Below the pieces are notes generated by a model. The model made no database searches. It had not been told where the DNA came from and worked only from the letters and a program-made list of their open reading frames with translations. Shown here piece by piece: positions 1-10,450 of a DNA stretch of 64,000 bases. Source of the stretch: Simmondsia chinensis (lineage: Eukaryota; Streptophyta; Magnoliopsida; Caryophyllales; Simmondsiaceae); the NCBI GenBank assembly GCA_018398585.1, contig JAGTTD010000001.1, positions 38,269,938 through 38,333,937 on the forward strand, given 5' to 3'. Each line of letters begins with the position of its first letter. Positions within the stretch are counted from its first letter, which is position 1. A program made the translations under genes and the position numbers.

Positions 1-345
1 CTCAAGCTGTAGTTGAAGATGACGGGGTTCTGTATCTCAAGTCTTCCAAGTCTTCACTATCACAAGAACGATCTTCATGTTGCTACCCCACCTTCAAATT
101 GAGGGGCCCTCATGATTCTAGAGATATTAGAGAATATTCTAGAAAATAATCTGGTATTAGGAAAGATTGCTTTCCTTACTCTAGAGCTCTATATATAGAG
201 CCACCATTGTACATTTTCATCATTCATTGCAATACTAGTCTTGGCATTACTCTCATAATTAGTAATGAGCCAAAGTAAATGGCAGACTAATGGCACTAAA
301 GAAGGGAATATAAGTAGTAACATATAATACAATTCAATATTCCCT
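1..345 (+). mobile_element. Copia-like 3' end and LTR fragment
   Basis: The first ~110 bases look like the end of a retrotransposon internal region. A purine-rich stretch near 98-107 (ttgaggggcc) could be the polypurine tract. The following ~230 bases resemble an LTR, with a TATA-like ctctatatatagag at about 187-200. No partner LTR or target duplication is visible because the window starts here. The next element begins at 372. The assignment is tentative. Confidence 0.35.
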
Positions 346-371
346 CTCAAGTTGGAGAGTGAAGATTCATC

Positions 372-892
372 TAGGGGTGTAAATAATCCAAACACCCCTT
401 GTTCGTACTCGAGTTCGATAAGGCTTATCGAGCTTGAGTTTGAACTGAACTCTTATTGATAATTTTTAACCCTAGTTCCAACTCGATTTGATAATATTTT
501 AGTATGTTCGATACGGCTCGGCTCGGCTCGGCTCGTTAGGCTTATCGAGCCGAGTCGGGCTCATTATCGAGCCCAATCAAGTTCAAAACATAGCCAAGCT
601 CGCAATTGAGTTGAGCTCCTTAATGAGCCAAGCTTTGTAAGTTACTATTGAGCCATTATCGAACATATACCAACTGTTATCGAGCTCATAACAGCTCATA
701 TCAAGCACTTATCAAACTGTCCACGAACATTAGCGAGCCAATCACCCCCTGTTCAAACTCGATTCGTTAAGCTTATCGAACTTGCTTGAACTTGACTCGA
801 TAAGCTATCGGCTCTCATAATGAACACGAACAAGCCCTAATCGATTTTAAGCACGAGTAGTTCATCGAACGTTTAGTTCATTTATTCCCCTG
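372..892. mobile_element. hAT-type MITE, copy 1
   Basis: The ends are TAGGGGTGTAAAT on the left and, read inward from the right, CAGGGGAATAAAT. They are flanked by gattcatc (364-371) and gattcacc (893-900), an 8-bp target duplication matching at 7 of 8 positions. A short TAGGGGTG/CAGGGG inverted repeat with an 8-bp duplication is the hAT signature. There is no transposase. The interior is built from many degenerate copies of a ttatcgagc / gctcgataa motif. Related copies lie at 10451-11054 and 38789-39265. Confidence 0.75.
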
Positions 893-900
893 GATTCACC

Positions 901-1090
901 ATGCCCAAATTAGACAGAAGGGAAAAGAAGGTACCTCAAGTGTCTTATTAAAGAGAATGGAAAGCGAACCCGAGGACTAGACAAAGTAGATCTAAATTTC
1001 CTTCGACTAGATGCATTCTTTGATCAAGGTACAAAATAAGAGAGATGGTCGAACTATTGACACAAACAAATCATGTAACAACCTATTAAC
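901..1090. other. Unassigned stretch before gypsy remnant
   Basis: Nothing is recognised here. It may be decayed polymerase sequence of the gypsy remnant that follows, but I could not read an integrase frame upstream of about 1150. Confidence 0.3.
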
Positions 1091-1762
1091 CCATGCCAAT
1101 CTCACTCGTGATTGAAGCGATGGTCTTATAGTCGGCTATAGCGATTGGCAAACACAATTTTGGATTTTATCACTATTCACCACCCACAGGCAAATGGCCA
1201 CACATAGGCCAGTAATCAGTCTTTAGGGAATTTGTTGAGATATCTGGTAGCCAAGAGTGCGAAGAATTAAGATCAGAAGTTACACTAGGTAGAATTTGCT
1301 TACAACTGTTCCCCCAACCACGGGACTTAGAACCTATTCCAAACCTCACATATATACACGGCAAAGTGAAAGATTACACCCCAAATCTTCAACACGTACA
1401 AAAGTAGACTCATGATCGATCACAGGAGGCAAATGCAAAGTACACGGCAATGGCAATTAGAAAGGGCCAAGGAGTAGAATTCAACGTGGGTGATCAGGTT
1501 TGTGTAATTCTTACCCAAGACAAATATCCAACGCGGCAGTACAATTAGCTCTCAGTTATGGAAGATTGGGCCTCTGCGAGTGATAGAGAAGATCAGCCTT
1601 AATGCCTACTGCTTTCAGCTATCGAGTGGCACGACTATGAGCACCTTCGATGTCTTTAATGTAAAGCACCTTGTTTTCTACTTTGGAGAAAACAATATTG
1701 ACAAAGTTGTTACGAATTCAAGGGTTACTTCTTTCCAAGTCAAGGAGGATGATGTAGACTAA
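1091..1762 (+). pseudogene. Ty3/gypsy integrase C-terminal remnant
   Basis: Broken plus-strand frames read like the end of a gypsy integrase. A PPTGKWP-like segment near 1175 stands where intact copies have HPQTDGQT. A later open stretch (1580-1762) reads EKISLNAYCFQL ... FNVKHLVFYFGEN. That matches, segment by segment, the integrase end of the larger gypsy element at 18413-18600 (EKINDSAYRLQL ... INAKHLIPYFGEN), so the two belong to one family. Several stops and frameshifts make it non-functional. The upstream part of the element is missing. Confidence 0.7.
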
Positions 1763-2193
1763 GATGCGTTTCTAGGGGAAAACTCGCCAAGTGACTTGCC
1801 GAGTAAGGAGTTGGCGAGTATAGAGATGAAAGACAAGTAGGAGAGCGCACCTTTTAGAAGCTTAGAGTCCAACCATGGATCAATTTTCGCCTTATTTTAC
1901 ACATTTTTCTTGTTTTCTTCTAGAAGCTAGTATCCTAGTTATGGTAGGATTGTCCATTTAAATTTTCAGGTATTTAGCTCTTCTAATTTGAATAGAAGTA
2001 GGAATTGTATTGAGATTAGGAAAGTAGCCTATAAATAAGTTTGTAATTCTATGATTTGTTAGTTTTTCCCCTTTATGAATAAAGTGCATATTTTATTTCT
2101 CTTTTTATATTTTTGCCAAGAGTTTCAAGTTGAGCTTTCCCTTTTATTCAATCTTTGCTTTAGCAATTGAGGCAAAGAAAAGCCGTTAAATCT
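1750..2193 (+). mobile_element. 3' LTR of the truncated gypsy remnant
   Basis: It begins TGATGTAG directly after a purine-rich caaggagga, the same arrangement as the 3' LTR of the related element at 18607 (ggggagga then TGATGCAG). It contains a TATA-like cctataaataag near 2031 and an aataaa near 2081. The right boundary is not clear: the expected TGCATCA end is missing and a different repeat starts at about 2195. Confidence 0.5.
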
Positions 2194-2194
2194 A

Positions 2195-2700
2195 GAGTGG
2201 AAAATGTGTCGTGTTCGTATTCATGTTATACTTGGGGTGTTAAAGTCATCCCGAATCCGACTCGTTTGTTAAACGGGTTAGGAACTCTCAACTCTTATTC
2301 ATTTTAATTATACTCATTTTTTTTTTCATTAAATACTAGTTCATCAACTATAAGTGTGTCAATAATATACCTCGTGGTTGATACTAACAATAAATACATG
2401 ACCTATTTATAATTGTTAAAATAAACTACCAAATCAATATTACTAAATATAGTTTAAAGTATCTTATATGGGATATACTACCATATACATATATATATAT
2501 ATATATAGTAACTCAAATATTTAACATAACTATATAAACGGGTTAAGCGTGTTGAGAATGGATTAAATGGGTTAAACCCAGATTTAACCTAATTAACTAA
2601 AACGGTTAAACGGGTCAACTCAAAGTCAACCCGACTTCAAAAATCCTGACCCAAACCCGCTATCTTCGTATTGTGCTCCTTTCGTGTTATTGTAACAAGG
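2195..2700 (+). repeat. Dispersed repeat rich in aacgggtta motifs
   Basis: It starts with gtgtcgtgttcgtattcatg and holds several aacgggttaa / gggttaaac motifs, ending near cccgctatcttcgtattg. A related sequence in both orientations lies at about 8035-8740 inside AOX intron 1. It includes an AT microsatellite near 2485-2507. I see no coding capacity and no clear target duplication. Confidence 0.4.
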
Positions 2701-2817
2701 CTTCCTAATTCCAAGTAGGCAAATTCATCAAAAGCCGATCCCACCTTAAAGCAGCAACAATCATATCCAGTAAAGGATTTTACGTCAAAATAATATTTCA
2801 GATATTCTCAACCGTGC

Positions 2818-3000
2818 TAATATGACCACTACTGAAGATATTGCTGCCCCAATTTCTACTTTCTCTTCTCTTGATCGTGGTGATAATGCTGTGTTTGATA
2901 ATCCATCTCTCTACCGAAGCATTGGAAGCGGCTTACATTCTGCCATGATCAATTATTTTAAGTTTTGTTTTGTTATGAGTGATGCCAATGTGTGCAAGAT
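2818..3000 (+). pseudogene. Copia reverse transcriptase fragment
   Basis: The frame from 2822 contains FDNPSLYRSIGSGLHSA, which resembles the conserved DPTLYRSxVGALQYL segment at the end of copia reverse transcriptases. The preceding IAAPISTFSSLDRGD fits the usual linker. The frame is lost after about 2990. It probably belongs with the RNase H fragments at 3536 and 5187. Confidence 0.55.
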
Positions 3001-3163
3001 AGGGATGGAGTGAAGCGTGACCTATGTTATCTTCGATCTACATCTACTTTAATGTTGCCAGCTACCAGAACGAGCTCGCTATCTCTCTCTACGTGCATAT
3101 TAGATGTAGATTGGCCAGATGTCGCTACACACGACACTCCCACATATCAAGTACAAAAGCAGG

Positions 3164-3534
3164 TGTTGGGTTATGTGTGGAGTTTCGTTGTACTGGGTCT
3201 AGTTTATAAGTTATAGGATTCGGCCAATCCTATTTAGGCCCATGTTACACTAGGATTTAGTGTGGAAGCTCTATATACACACGGGTTTGTGCATGTTATC
3301 CTTAGAGCTGAGAGTTAAGGGTTTGAGAGCACTGACAGTTGAGAGATGTCTTATGTAAACTCCAATTGAAATAAAGAAATTATCATATGCTCCCCTCTGT
3401 GGATGTAGGTTTCAGCTGAACCACGTAAATTCTAGTGTTCTCCCCCATCCCCTTTTGTGTTTGATTGTCACTCTAATTTATTGTTTGTTTATTCCATAAG
3501 TTATCTTAAAATAGATTATTTTAGGGCCCCATCA
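3164..3534 (+). mobile_element. Solo LTR inside a copia RNase H remnant
   Basis: This 371-bp segment starts TGTTGGG and ends CCCCATCA. It is flanked by gcagg (3159-3163) and gtagg (3535-3539), a 4-of-5 match. The duplicated copia segment at 5070-5470 runs through the corresponding point (near 5180) without the insertion, so it serves as an empty-site comparison. A related LTR in opposite orientation lies at 4724-5074. Confidence 0.65.
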
Positions 3535-3535
3535 G

Positions 3536-3835
3536 TAGGTTTCTGTGACCTTACTGATGCCACTGCTTCATCATCTTCTAAAAGAGCTTGTTATTCCTCT
3601 AGTACAATCTCCTTAGCTTTCACGTGATATCATATGCATAATTTATCTTACTTCCATTCTAGGTGTTCCATGCTCGAACTAAGTCTATTGAGATAGATAT
3701 TTATCTTCTTCATGTAAAGTTCCAACTCAATTATCTAATTCAACATTTTATCCCAAGTCATGATCGAATAGCTAGTATCTGTACCAAAGCACTAAACTTT
3801 ACTTAAAGTCTTGTGGGTCAGATACAAGCTTATTA
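3536..3835 (+). pseudogene. Copia RNase H fragment, copy 1
   Basis: The reading around 3661-3830 gives VFHARTKSIEIDIYLL, then SHDRIASICTKALNF. These correspond to the copia RNase H motifs FHARTKHIEIDYHFVR and DQIADxFTKPL. The frame is interrupted and no complete domain survives. The same segment recurs at 5187-5498 with different substitutions, so it is either a duplicated copy or a second insertion of one family. Confidence 0.6.
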
Positions 3836-4723
3836 ACAAAAATTCAACATTAACAAAACTCTGTATGCACTGGTGAAGTCTTACCATAGACTTGCTTGTC
3901 CCCACACTTGAAGAAGTTGAGAGCCACCATGGCTCGGTCCCACCTAGACCACTCCCCAGTTTGCCTCCACTCTTGGAGGACTTTTTGAAGCTCTCAAGGT
4001 TCGGTCCCACCTAGACCGAGATTGCTTGATACCCACCATAAGGTTGAACCCCAAACTGGTTGTCATTGCTGCCTTGCGTCCATTGGCCACTTCGACCCTT
4101 GATACTTGCCCAACGACAACAAAGAGACTTGTTTGACATTGCTTCTTTGCATCGTCAACACTACGACATATTTGACGCTCACCCAACGACAACCTATCAA
4201 CCCACTACAGTAAAGCGGCTTTAAATGCACAAAACAAGGGTACTCTCACACAAGCACCTCAACCCCAAAGCTCTTGTGGCCCACACCATAGCCCACGTCC
4301 ACACTTGGACACATTTCTCCTCAGTGGTGCCGCTCCCACGCGAGGGCCCCTTACAACAACTAGCATTGGCTTCGGACCACTGCCTAACCAAACATCATCT
4401 GCATGCTGTAGAGTCTTCACTGACCCTCACTAGATCAGCACCTCATTGTGCCTTTGTCTCAACTTCGACTCCTTCAGTGCCCGTCACCACGATCGTAACA
4501 CCTTATTTGCCGATACTTCAACATAGGGATCTCCCCCACTTAAGCTCAAAAAATCCAACCTTGGGATCTAAGTGGCTCAAGTGCTCCCACACACCCAACC
4601 GCCACCTACTATAGGTTGGTGCAGACATCCAACTACATAGACTCATATACCAGCAGCATTAGAGAGCATTCCACACATGGAAGCTCCATACACCACATCC
4701 CCAACCGACTCTCACCCACGCCC
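3836..4723 (-). mobile_element. Internal region of a minus-strand LTR element
   Basis: It lies directly inside the minus-strand LTR at 4724-5074. At the junction the minus strand reads tgctatcagggc, which matches the initiator-Met tRNA primer-binding consensus tggtatcagagc at 10 of 12 positions. A purine run gtgggggagat on the minus strand near 4530-4545 could be a polypurine tract, which would make the element short and TRIM-like, but no second LTR follows it. The segment is unusually GC-rich for the window. Two copies of tctaggtgggaccga lie near 3938-4020. Minus-strand ORFs of ~70-80 codons have no recognised domain. Confidence 0.4.
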
Positions 4724-5074
4724 TGATAGCACTTATTAAGATCACGCACAAAATAATGAACCACAAATTGAAATGACAATCATAAACGAGAGGGAATAAG
4801 GGAAAACACCGGATTTTACGTGGTTCAGCCGAAGCCTACATCCACGGAGGAGAGCACAATAATTTAATTATTTCAATTGGAGTTACATGAGACGTCTTAA
4901 CTTTCAATCCCTTCTCAAACCCTTCTCAACCCTAATAGTAGCATACATATTCCCATGCATATATAGAGGCCCACACTAAAATACTAGTATATCATGAGCT
5001 TCAATAGGATTAACCCAATCCTATACCTTATAAATCAAATCCAGTACAACTAGGCTCCAACATATAACCCAACA
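4724..5074 (-). mobile_element. LTR, minus orientation
   Basis: Read on the minus strand it starts TGTTGGGTTATATG and is clearly related to the plus-strand solo LTR at 3164-3534; both contain the gattgtcat and tccacagaggggagcac-type segments. Flanks cgccc and ccaac do not match, so no target duplication is seen. It is probably the 5' LTR of the truncated element to its left. Confidence 0.55.
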
Positions 5075-5498
5075 CCAACTACCAGAACAAGCGCTCTCTC
5101 TCTCTCTAAATGCACATTAAGATGTAGATTGGCCAAATGTCCCAACACATGACACCCCCACATATCAAGTACAGACGTAGAATTACGTGACCTTTCCGAT
5201 GCCACTGCCTCATCATCTCTAAAGGAGCTTGTTATTCTTCTACACAATCTCCTTAGCTTCTTTGGCGTGACATCATATCATTGTTTTACTTTTATTCCAG
5301 GTGTTCCATACTCGAACAAAGTGCATTGAGAGATTTATTTTCTTCATGAAAAGTTGCAACTCAAGGATCCGATTGACCATTTTATCCCCAGTTATGATCG
5401 ATCAACTAATATTTGACCAAAGCATTAAACTTTACCAAATTCTTGTGGGCCGGATACAAGCTCATGGTTACTTCCCCGCCCTTCCGCTTGTGGGGTGA
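5075..5498 (+). pseudogene. Copia RNase H fragment, copy 2
   Basis: The segment 5075-5180 matches 3055-3155 (ctaccagaac ... catatcaagtaca), and 5187-5470 matches 3545-3830. The frame at 5301 gives MFHTRTKCIE, then a degenerate RNase H end. Unlike copy 1, no solo LTR interrupts it. It has stops and shifts and is not functional. Confidence 0.6.
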
Positions 5499-5781
5499 TT
5501 CTCCACATTTGCAACAGTCTTAGCCATTGCATCAGAAGATCAAATCTCCAAGTCAGTGCTCACAGTTATGCTATCTACAATTCTCAAGTTTCTTTCTTTG
5601 TTATTCCTTAACTCGAAACTCAATATTACTTTAGCCATAGTTTCTATTGAGAATGCAATCCTTTAACCAGAAGACACAACAATCCAACGCATAATATTTA
5701 CAGTACATTAAAGTACCAATATCAGCATATTGTAACCAAAAACAAACCACACTTGAGAGCTACACCCAAAAAGAACCACAT
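5499..5781. other. AOX 3' flank
   Basis: Nothing is recognised as an element. The part next to 5781 should hold the AOX 3' untranslated region on the minus strand. I cannot place a polyadenylation site with confidence. Confidence 0.4.
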
Positions 5782-6330
5782 CTAGTGATAGCCAATTGGA
5801 GCAGGAGCTTCCTTCAACTCACGCCCTTGGAAATGTACATCCGAAGCAAAGTGATTAACATCCCGATGATGCGCCTCATCCGCCCTCACCACCATCACCA
5901 CATCCTTCAACGTCGACCCCAGTGGCAACCTCCAGTAATCCACAGCAATAGCCGGTGCAGGCACATTCTCAATGTTCCCCTTCTCTATTTCCTTCAAAAA
6001 TTCCGTGTACGAGTGGATGGCTTCCTCTTCGAGATAGCCAACCACACGGTGGGCGAGCTTAGGGGAAACGAGGTAGGCGAGGAAGTAGGCGTTGAAGAAG
6101 ACACCTTGGACAGCGAAGACAAGGGCACGCTCGTACCAGCGGGGCTGCACGACTTCCATGAAGGTCATAAGGTGCATGCGCTCATTCTCGGCTTCTTCAA
6201 GGAGGGCTTTGATCCAACCGCCACTGTGCTCGAAGTGTCGGAGGGATTTGCAGTGGAGAAGCATGCCTCCTACCATGCCTGGTACTGCTGCCACAGTCTC
6301 CAGCATCATTGCTCGACACCCGTACCTCCT
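5782..6330 (-). CDS. AOX: AOX exon 3, fused exons 3 and 4
   Basis: It encodes [19 protein letters not shown] to the end, [12 protein letters not shown], and carries all the iron-ligand motifs. At 549 bp it is close to the sum of the usual 489-bp exon 3 and the ~57-60-bp exon 4. The coding sequence runs uninterrupted through [19 protein letters not shown], where the last intron normally lies. Confidence 0.94.
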   Translation of the reverse strand, partial: RRYGCRAMMLETVAAVPGMVGGMLLHCKSLRHFEHSGGWIKALLEEAENERMHLMTFMEVVQPRWYERALVFAVQGVFFNAYFLAYLVSPKLAHRVVGYLEEEAIHSYTEFLKEIEKGNIENVPAPAIAVDYWRLPLGSTLKDVVMVVRADEAHHRDVNHFASDVHFQGRELKEAPAPIGYH

Positions 6331-9300
6331 CTGTTCGATTTTGTACAATAAAAGGTTATCAATTTATGAAAAAATAATAAATTTTTTATATAAATGGCAA
6401 CTTCAACACAGAAACTAAAATGTTATGCGTGCTTGGACGAGAGTAGTATCGGGGTGGTGACCTCCTGGGAAGTCCTCATGTTGCCAACCCTATAAGGTTG
6501 AGGGTCCTCGGAAACAGCTTCTTAATAGGGTTATACCTTAAAGGGGTAAGGCTCCGTACATCTACCCCTCCCAGACCCCGCTTATGCGGGAGCCCTTGAG
6601 ACACTGAGTTTATTGTTGTTGTTTCAACACATAAACTTTTTAAAATATATATTTTTTAGGTGTTCTTATAGTGATAAATTCCCCTTTTTATTAGGGAAAA
6701 AAGCTCCAAACAAATAGGGCAAAATCAAAAAATATATATTTATATATAAAAGGAATGATTTCAGAGATTAAGTTGCTGGACATGGTTAAAAAAACCTTGA
6801 CAAGTAGAGGCTTGTTTACCGTCTTTTTCTTTTCTTATTTTTGTTTAAAAATTTTTAAACGGTTTAAAGATGGCCTTTTCTTTTTTCCGTTTTTTGAAAG
6901 CTTTAGTAAAAACTAAAAAAAAATAAGATAATAAAAAACGAGAAGATTTATTATTTTCAAATTTATCTTTTTAGTTTAAAGGAAACAAAAAAATAAAAAA
7001 ATAAAAAAAAATAAAACACAATACTATAATAAGTGAGCCCTTAAAAACGGATTTACTACTCTTGATTAGGGGCAAAAGTGTCACCCCAATAGGCCTATTT
7101 GTGTTGCCATGTTAATCCCGTGCTCTAAATAATATTAAAAAAATATTTAAAGAAAAAAGTATTCATCAAATGACATCTAGGTCACCATTTCGGAAAATTT
7201 TTTATTCTTTTTTATAATTTTTCAAAAAAACTAAATTTTAATGCATAATTTTCAATACATACATGCAAATACACATGTATATATTTTATTTTTTAAATTT
7301 ATAACATTTATTAGTTATAATAGATAAACTAAATTAAATTATTTACTAAATATTTAAGTTAAATTTTGTATAATTTAATTCAATTTATTTATTAAATAAA
7401 GAAAATATTATAAATTTTAAAAAATAAAATATACATGCATGTATATACATTTATGTATTAAAAATTATGCACTAAATACCTCCTCTCAGCCTTTTTTTTT
7501 TTTTTTTTTTTTTAAAGGCTAAAAAAATCTTCAAAGATGACATAGATGTTATTTGGATAAATAATGTTCTTTCAATTTTAGTTTTGTAAATATTTTTTTA
7601 ATGTGTTATTTCGGAAACTAGGGCGTTTATTTGTATGTTAAAGTGTCTTTTTGGTCACGTTATTTCAGAGTAAAATTGTATGTTTTTAACTGAATAAAAT
7701 ATTTTATTGAGTTATGCGATTGTTTATCCCTCGTATACAAACACTTTCAAAATAGATAAAACTAAATAAATAATTAAATATAAATATTTGTAGAGAGAGA
7801 GTTTGTCGAGAAGAAAGTACCTGGAAGAAGATATCAGTAGGCCAGCGGAGAGCCTTGACACTCCAAAAAGCCAGCTTGTCCAAAAACGACGTCGGAGCAT
7901 GGTGCTTCTTCAGGTCTATTGACATATCCGACTTGTACGTCTCCCATGGCTTTTTTATTCCCCATTTCAAAATGTTGAGATCATTAGTCTTACAAAATAC
8001 GAGTAATGAACATAGAGTTCGGAAAATTTTACATGGCACAGAAACACAACATGAACGCGACACTATGATAGCAGATTCAGGTCAGGATTTTTCAGTCGGG
8101 TTAAATTTGTATTGAGATGCATAAGTTCTTTAGGTAATTGAGTTTAGTTTGGGTTTGAGTTGGGTCAACCCATTTTCTTCATGTGTAACCCATTTAAATA
8201 GTCATGTCTGGCTATTTATATGGTATATTATTGTTATTATATATATATTTTTTTGATAACCTAATCGTATAAGATAATTTAAACTATATTAATTATTCAT
8301 ATTATGACATATTTTAGCAATGCATTTTATTATTGACATATATCTAAATTGACAAACATATATAACAAAAAAAGTCACCCATATTAATTAAGGGTACTTA
8401 AAGTTTCTAATATTAGAAATATTAACATTTTCAAAGGTATAAACTAGTAAGTAAAAGTTAAATGGTTTTATACCCTCACATTCGCATAATGCATATGTCT
8501 ATTGGGGACTTAAATATTTTAGAGTAAGTGTTGTTAAGAATCGAACTAATGACCGGTCAACAAGACATTAATATCACGTCAAAAACCAACTTTTCAAAAG
8601 CCAAAACAATGAATGAAGACTAGAAATGTTTTATGCTTTACCGTGTAACCCGTTTAACAAACGAATCAAATTAAAGTTAACTTGTTTTCTAAAACATCTT
8701 GTACAACACAAACACAAATACGACACCATATAGTTGATAGCCCAATGAAACCTCACAAGAAATAGAAAAAATGTCGAAAGTGATTTCAATTTTGATAAAG
8801 AAAATAATAATTTTTGATACAAGATTAAGAATTCAAATTAAACGCTCAACCACAATTTTGAACCCATTTGTATCTTAATCTTTAGACTAATTATTACCAA
8901 TCTATACAAGTTGTACCAAATTGTCGTGTTGTAACTTTTAGAGTTTCATATAAGGGCATCAAGATCTTGCAAATTTGTATGAAACTATATTTCTTTTACT
9001 TTCTTGTCATATTAAATTATCATTCTTTTTAGTTTTTTAAAGAAATCTTTTAATACAAAAGAAAAGAAAGAGAGAGAGAGAGAGATATAAAAAACCGCAC
9101 CATAAAGCAAGACCACTTCCACTCAGTGCCATCCTCCTTCACCACCTTCCTTGGCTCCACCCCCCAATAACTAACTATCCCCTTCTCCCCCCCTTTCCCC
9201 CCTACACTCCCACCGGGCGCTCCGGTCTCCGGTCTCTCTCCCTCCTTCTTTTGCTTCTCCTCCGCCTCATTCACTGCCAACGTACTCCCCTTCCTCACCC

Positions 9301-9502
9301 CGGCAAACCTCACCATTGCCCCCACCCCACGTACGCCGCCTTCGTACGATCCACCACCCACATTACCGGCAACTCCGGTAAGCAGTTTCATAGCAGCCTG
9401 GTTATCCGTTGACTTGAAGATGGAGGTGGAGTAGTAGTACCTGGAGGTGCCCACCGCCGTCATCATTGATCGTGCGGCTCTCGTTGCACCACGGCTCATC
9501 AT
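5782..9502 (-). CDS. AOX: Alternative oxidase, mitochondrial (3 coding exons)
   Basis: AOX is a di-iron ubiquinol oxidase of the inner mitochondrial membrane that passes electrons from ubiquinol to oxygen without pumping protons. Coding exons on the minus strand are 9502-9101, 7949-7821 and 6330-5782 (134 + 43 + 182 codons, then TAG), giving a 359-aa protein, normal for the family. All four splice sites are GT/AG: TTTATG|GTGCGG, aaaaag|CCATGG, TTCCAG|GTACTT and gaacag|AGGAGG. The iron-ligand motifs are intact: [24 protein letters not shown] and [13 protein letters not shown]. Both cysteine positions used for redox regulation in plant AOX appear present, in WSCFMPWETY and [10 protein letters not shown]. 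The N-terminus ([17 protein letters not shown]) is basic and Ser/Thr-rich, as expected of a mitochondrial presequence. The first ATG of a MetMet pair (9502) was taken as the start. The usual last intron is absent, so canonical exons 3 and 4 are fused. The AOX1/AOX2 subtype is not assigned. Confidence 0.96.
6417..6622 (+). mobile_element. SINE with (TTG)n tail in AOX intron 2
   Basis: A 206-bp element ending in ttattgttgttgtt. Its 3' half (gtaaggctccgtacatctac, ccagaccccgcttatgcggg) matches the conserved 3' domain of plant TS/Au-type SINEs. It is flanked by ttcaacacagaaact (6402-6416) and ttcaacacataaact (6623-6637), a 15-bp target duplication with one mismatch. It lies in intron 2, antisense to the gene. 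Relatives are at 11214-11463 and 47615-47787. Confidence 0.85.
6638..7820. other. AOX intron 2, AT-rich remainder
   Basis: Very AT-rich, with A- and T-runs, including about 24 T near 7491-7514. A partial inverted repeat is visible around 7264-7300 and 7420-7460 (atacatgcaaatacacatg against catgcatgtatatac), which may mark an old MITE. No coding capacity. Confidence 0.45.
7821..7949 (-). CDS. AOX: AOX exon 2, 129 bp
   Basis: This exon is exactly 129 bp, the size conserved for exon 2 in plant AOX genes. It encodes [17 protein letters not shown] through [12 protein letters not shown], and both borders are in phase 0. Confidence 0.95.
8035..8740. repeat. Dispersed repeat in AOX intron 1
   Basis: Both ends carry motifs of the repeat at 2195-2700: gacactatgatagcag and gggtcaacccattt on the left; gtaacccgtttaacaaac and acaaatacgacacc on the right, in inverted arrangement. 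This suggests an old non-autonomous element about 0.7 kb long. A ggtcattagttcgattc motif (minus strand, near 8535-8552) resembles a Pol III B box, so a SINE remnant may be included. Boundaries are uncertain. Confidence 0.35.
9101..9502 (-). CDS. AOX: AOX exon 1
   Basis: It encodes the transit peptide and the variable, Gly/Glu/Lys-rich N-terminal region, ending [19 protein letters not shown] then SCFM. The exon ends in phase 0 at an ATG codon directly before GT. An AG microsatellite (about 9069-9086) lies just inside the following intron. Confidence 0.93.
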
Positions 9503-9605
9503 CTTTAGAATAAATAGCAACCGTCGGATCAAACCACTACAGGAACCCTAAAACGTTGGAGCTTTGTGTTTTTTTTACGACAAGTTTGGGACGAGTCAGC
9601 GAGGG

Positions 9606-9612
9606 TTTTATA
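9606..9612 (-). promoter_or_regulatory. AOX: Probable AOX TATA box
   Basis: The minus strand reads TATAAAA about 104 bp upstream of the AOX start codon, a normal spacing for a plant TATA box and short 5' leader. Further upstream are ACGT-core motifs near 9641 (acgacgtgg), 9664 (gacacgtag) and 9771 (agacgtgga), the core bound by plant bZIP factors. AOX genes are commonly stress-induced, but regulation here is inference. Confidence 0.55.
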
Positions 9613-10450
9613 CCATGGGGCAAGTCGGTGGAGGAGTGACGACGTGGAGCAATCAGATTTTGACACGTAGATATGGGAGGTGTTTTTAATGCGAAGAAAA
9701 GGGAAATAAAAATAGGTGAAATGAGGGGAGTCTAGAAAGTACAGCCGGGTGTTTTCTTGGGCTCCAAGAAGACGTGGAGAGAAAGGCAAAATATTAGAAG
9801 GTGGCATTTATGAAGGCTGGCTCTCTTTTATGCTGCCAAGTTGGACTTCCTAATTTCGTCCAGGAAATTATGGTCATTTTTTGTAATAATATATTTTGAT
9901 ATTTTTATTTTTAGAAAATAGGATTTTTGCTAATAAATTAGTTAAATTTTAGATGTATTTTTTAAAAATTACTTATATTTTTTAATTTTTTGACGTCATG
10001 CTTAAACTTTTTAAAATTTTTCAGTGTCACACCTTACTGATGTCGTTAGTATAGTTAGTTTTTGTTTATGTGACACTTTAGAAATTAATATTTTAAAATA
10101 TAAAAATTATTTTTAAAAATATTTTTAGATAATTAAAATGTCTTTAATGATTTAAAAGATTTTAAAATTATCTTAAATATAAATTCAAATTTTTGAAAAT
10201 TATTTTCTCTTTTTCTCAAAAGTTGCGTTAGAAAAACTAACCAAAGTTAACTGCGTTATCATTAAAGTGCGAAATTTTAAAAAGTTTATATGACTTTGAA
10301 AAATTAGAAAATCGAAAGGCCTGTTTAATAACATAAAACTGGAAAATACCTTCAAATGATCCCTTTTTTTTTCCCAATATTCTGAAAATTGAGAATGATA
10401 CATAAATAATGTACAACGCGATATGAGAATCAACTTTTGTCACCTTAATG
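9613..10450. other. AOX upstream region
   Basis: The first ~200 bp would form the AOX promoter. From about 9850 to 10440 the sequence is AT-rich and contains no recognised gene or complete element. Confidence 0.4.

Noticed and set aside
4225..4614. 129-codon plus-strand frame, His/Pro/Ser-rich
   Set aside because: No domain, and it lies antisense inside the interior of a minus-strand LTR element; composition simply reflects the GC-rich repeat.
5785..6351. 188-codon plus-strand open frame with a His-rich run
   Set aside because: It is the exact antisense shadow of AOX exon 3; the minus frame has all the AOX motifs.
9529..9807. 92-codon minus-strand frame upstream of AOX
   Set aside because: It overlaps the TATA box and 5' leader of AOX and has no recognisable domain.
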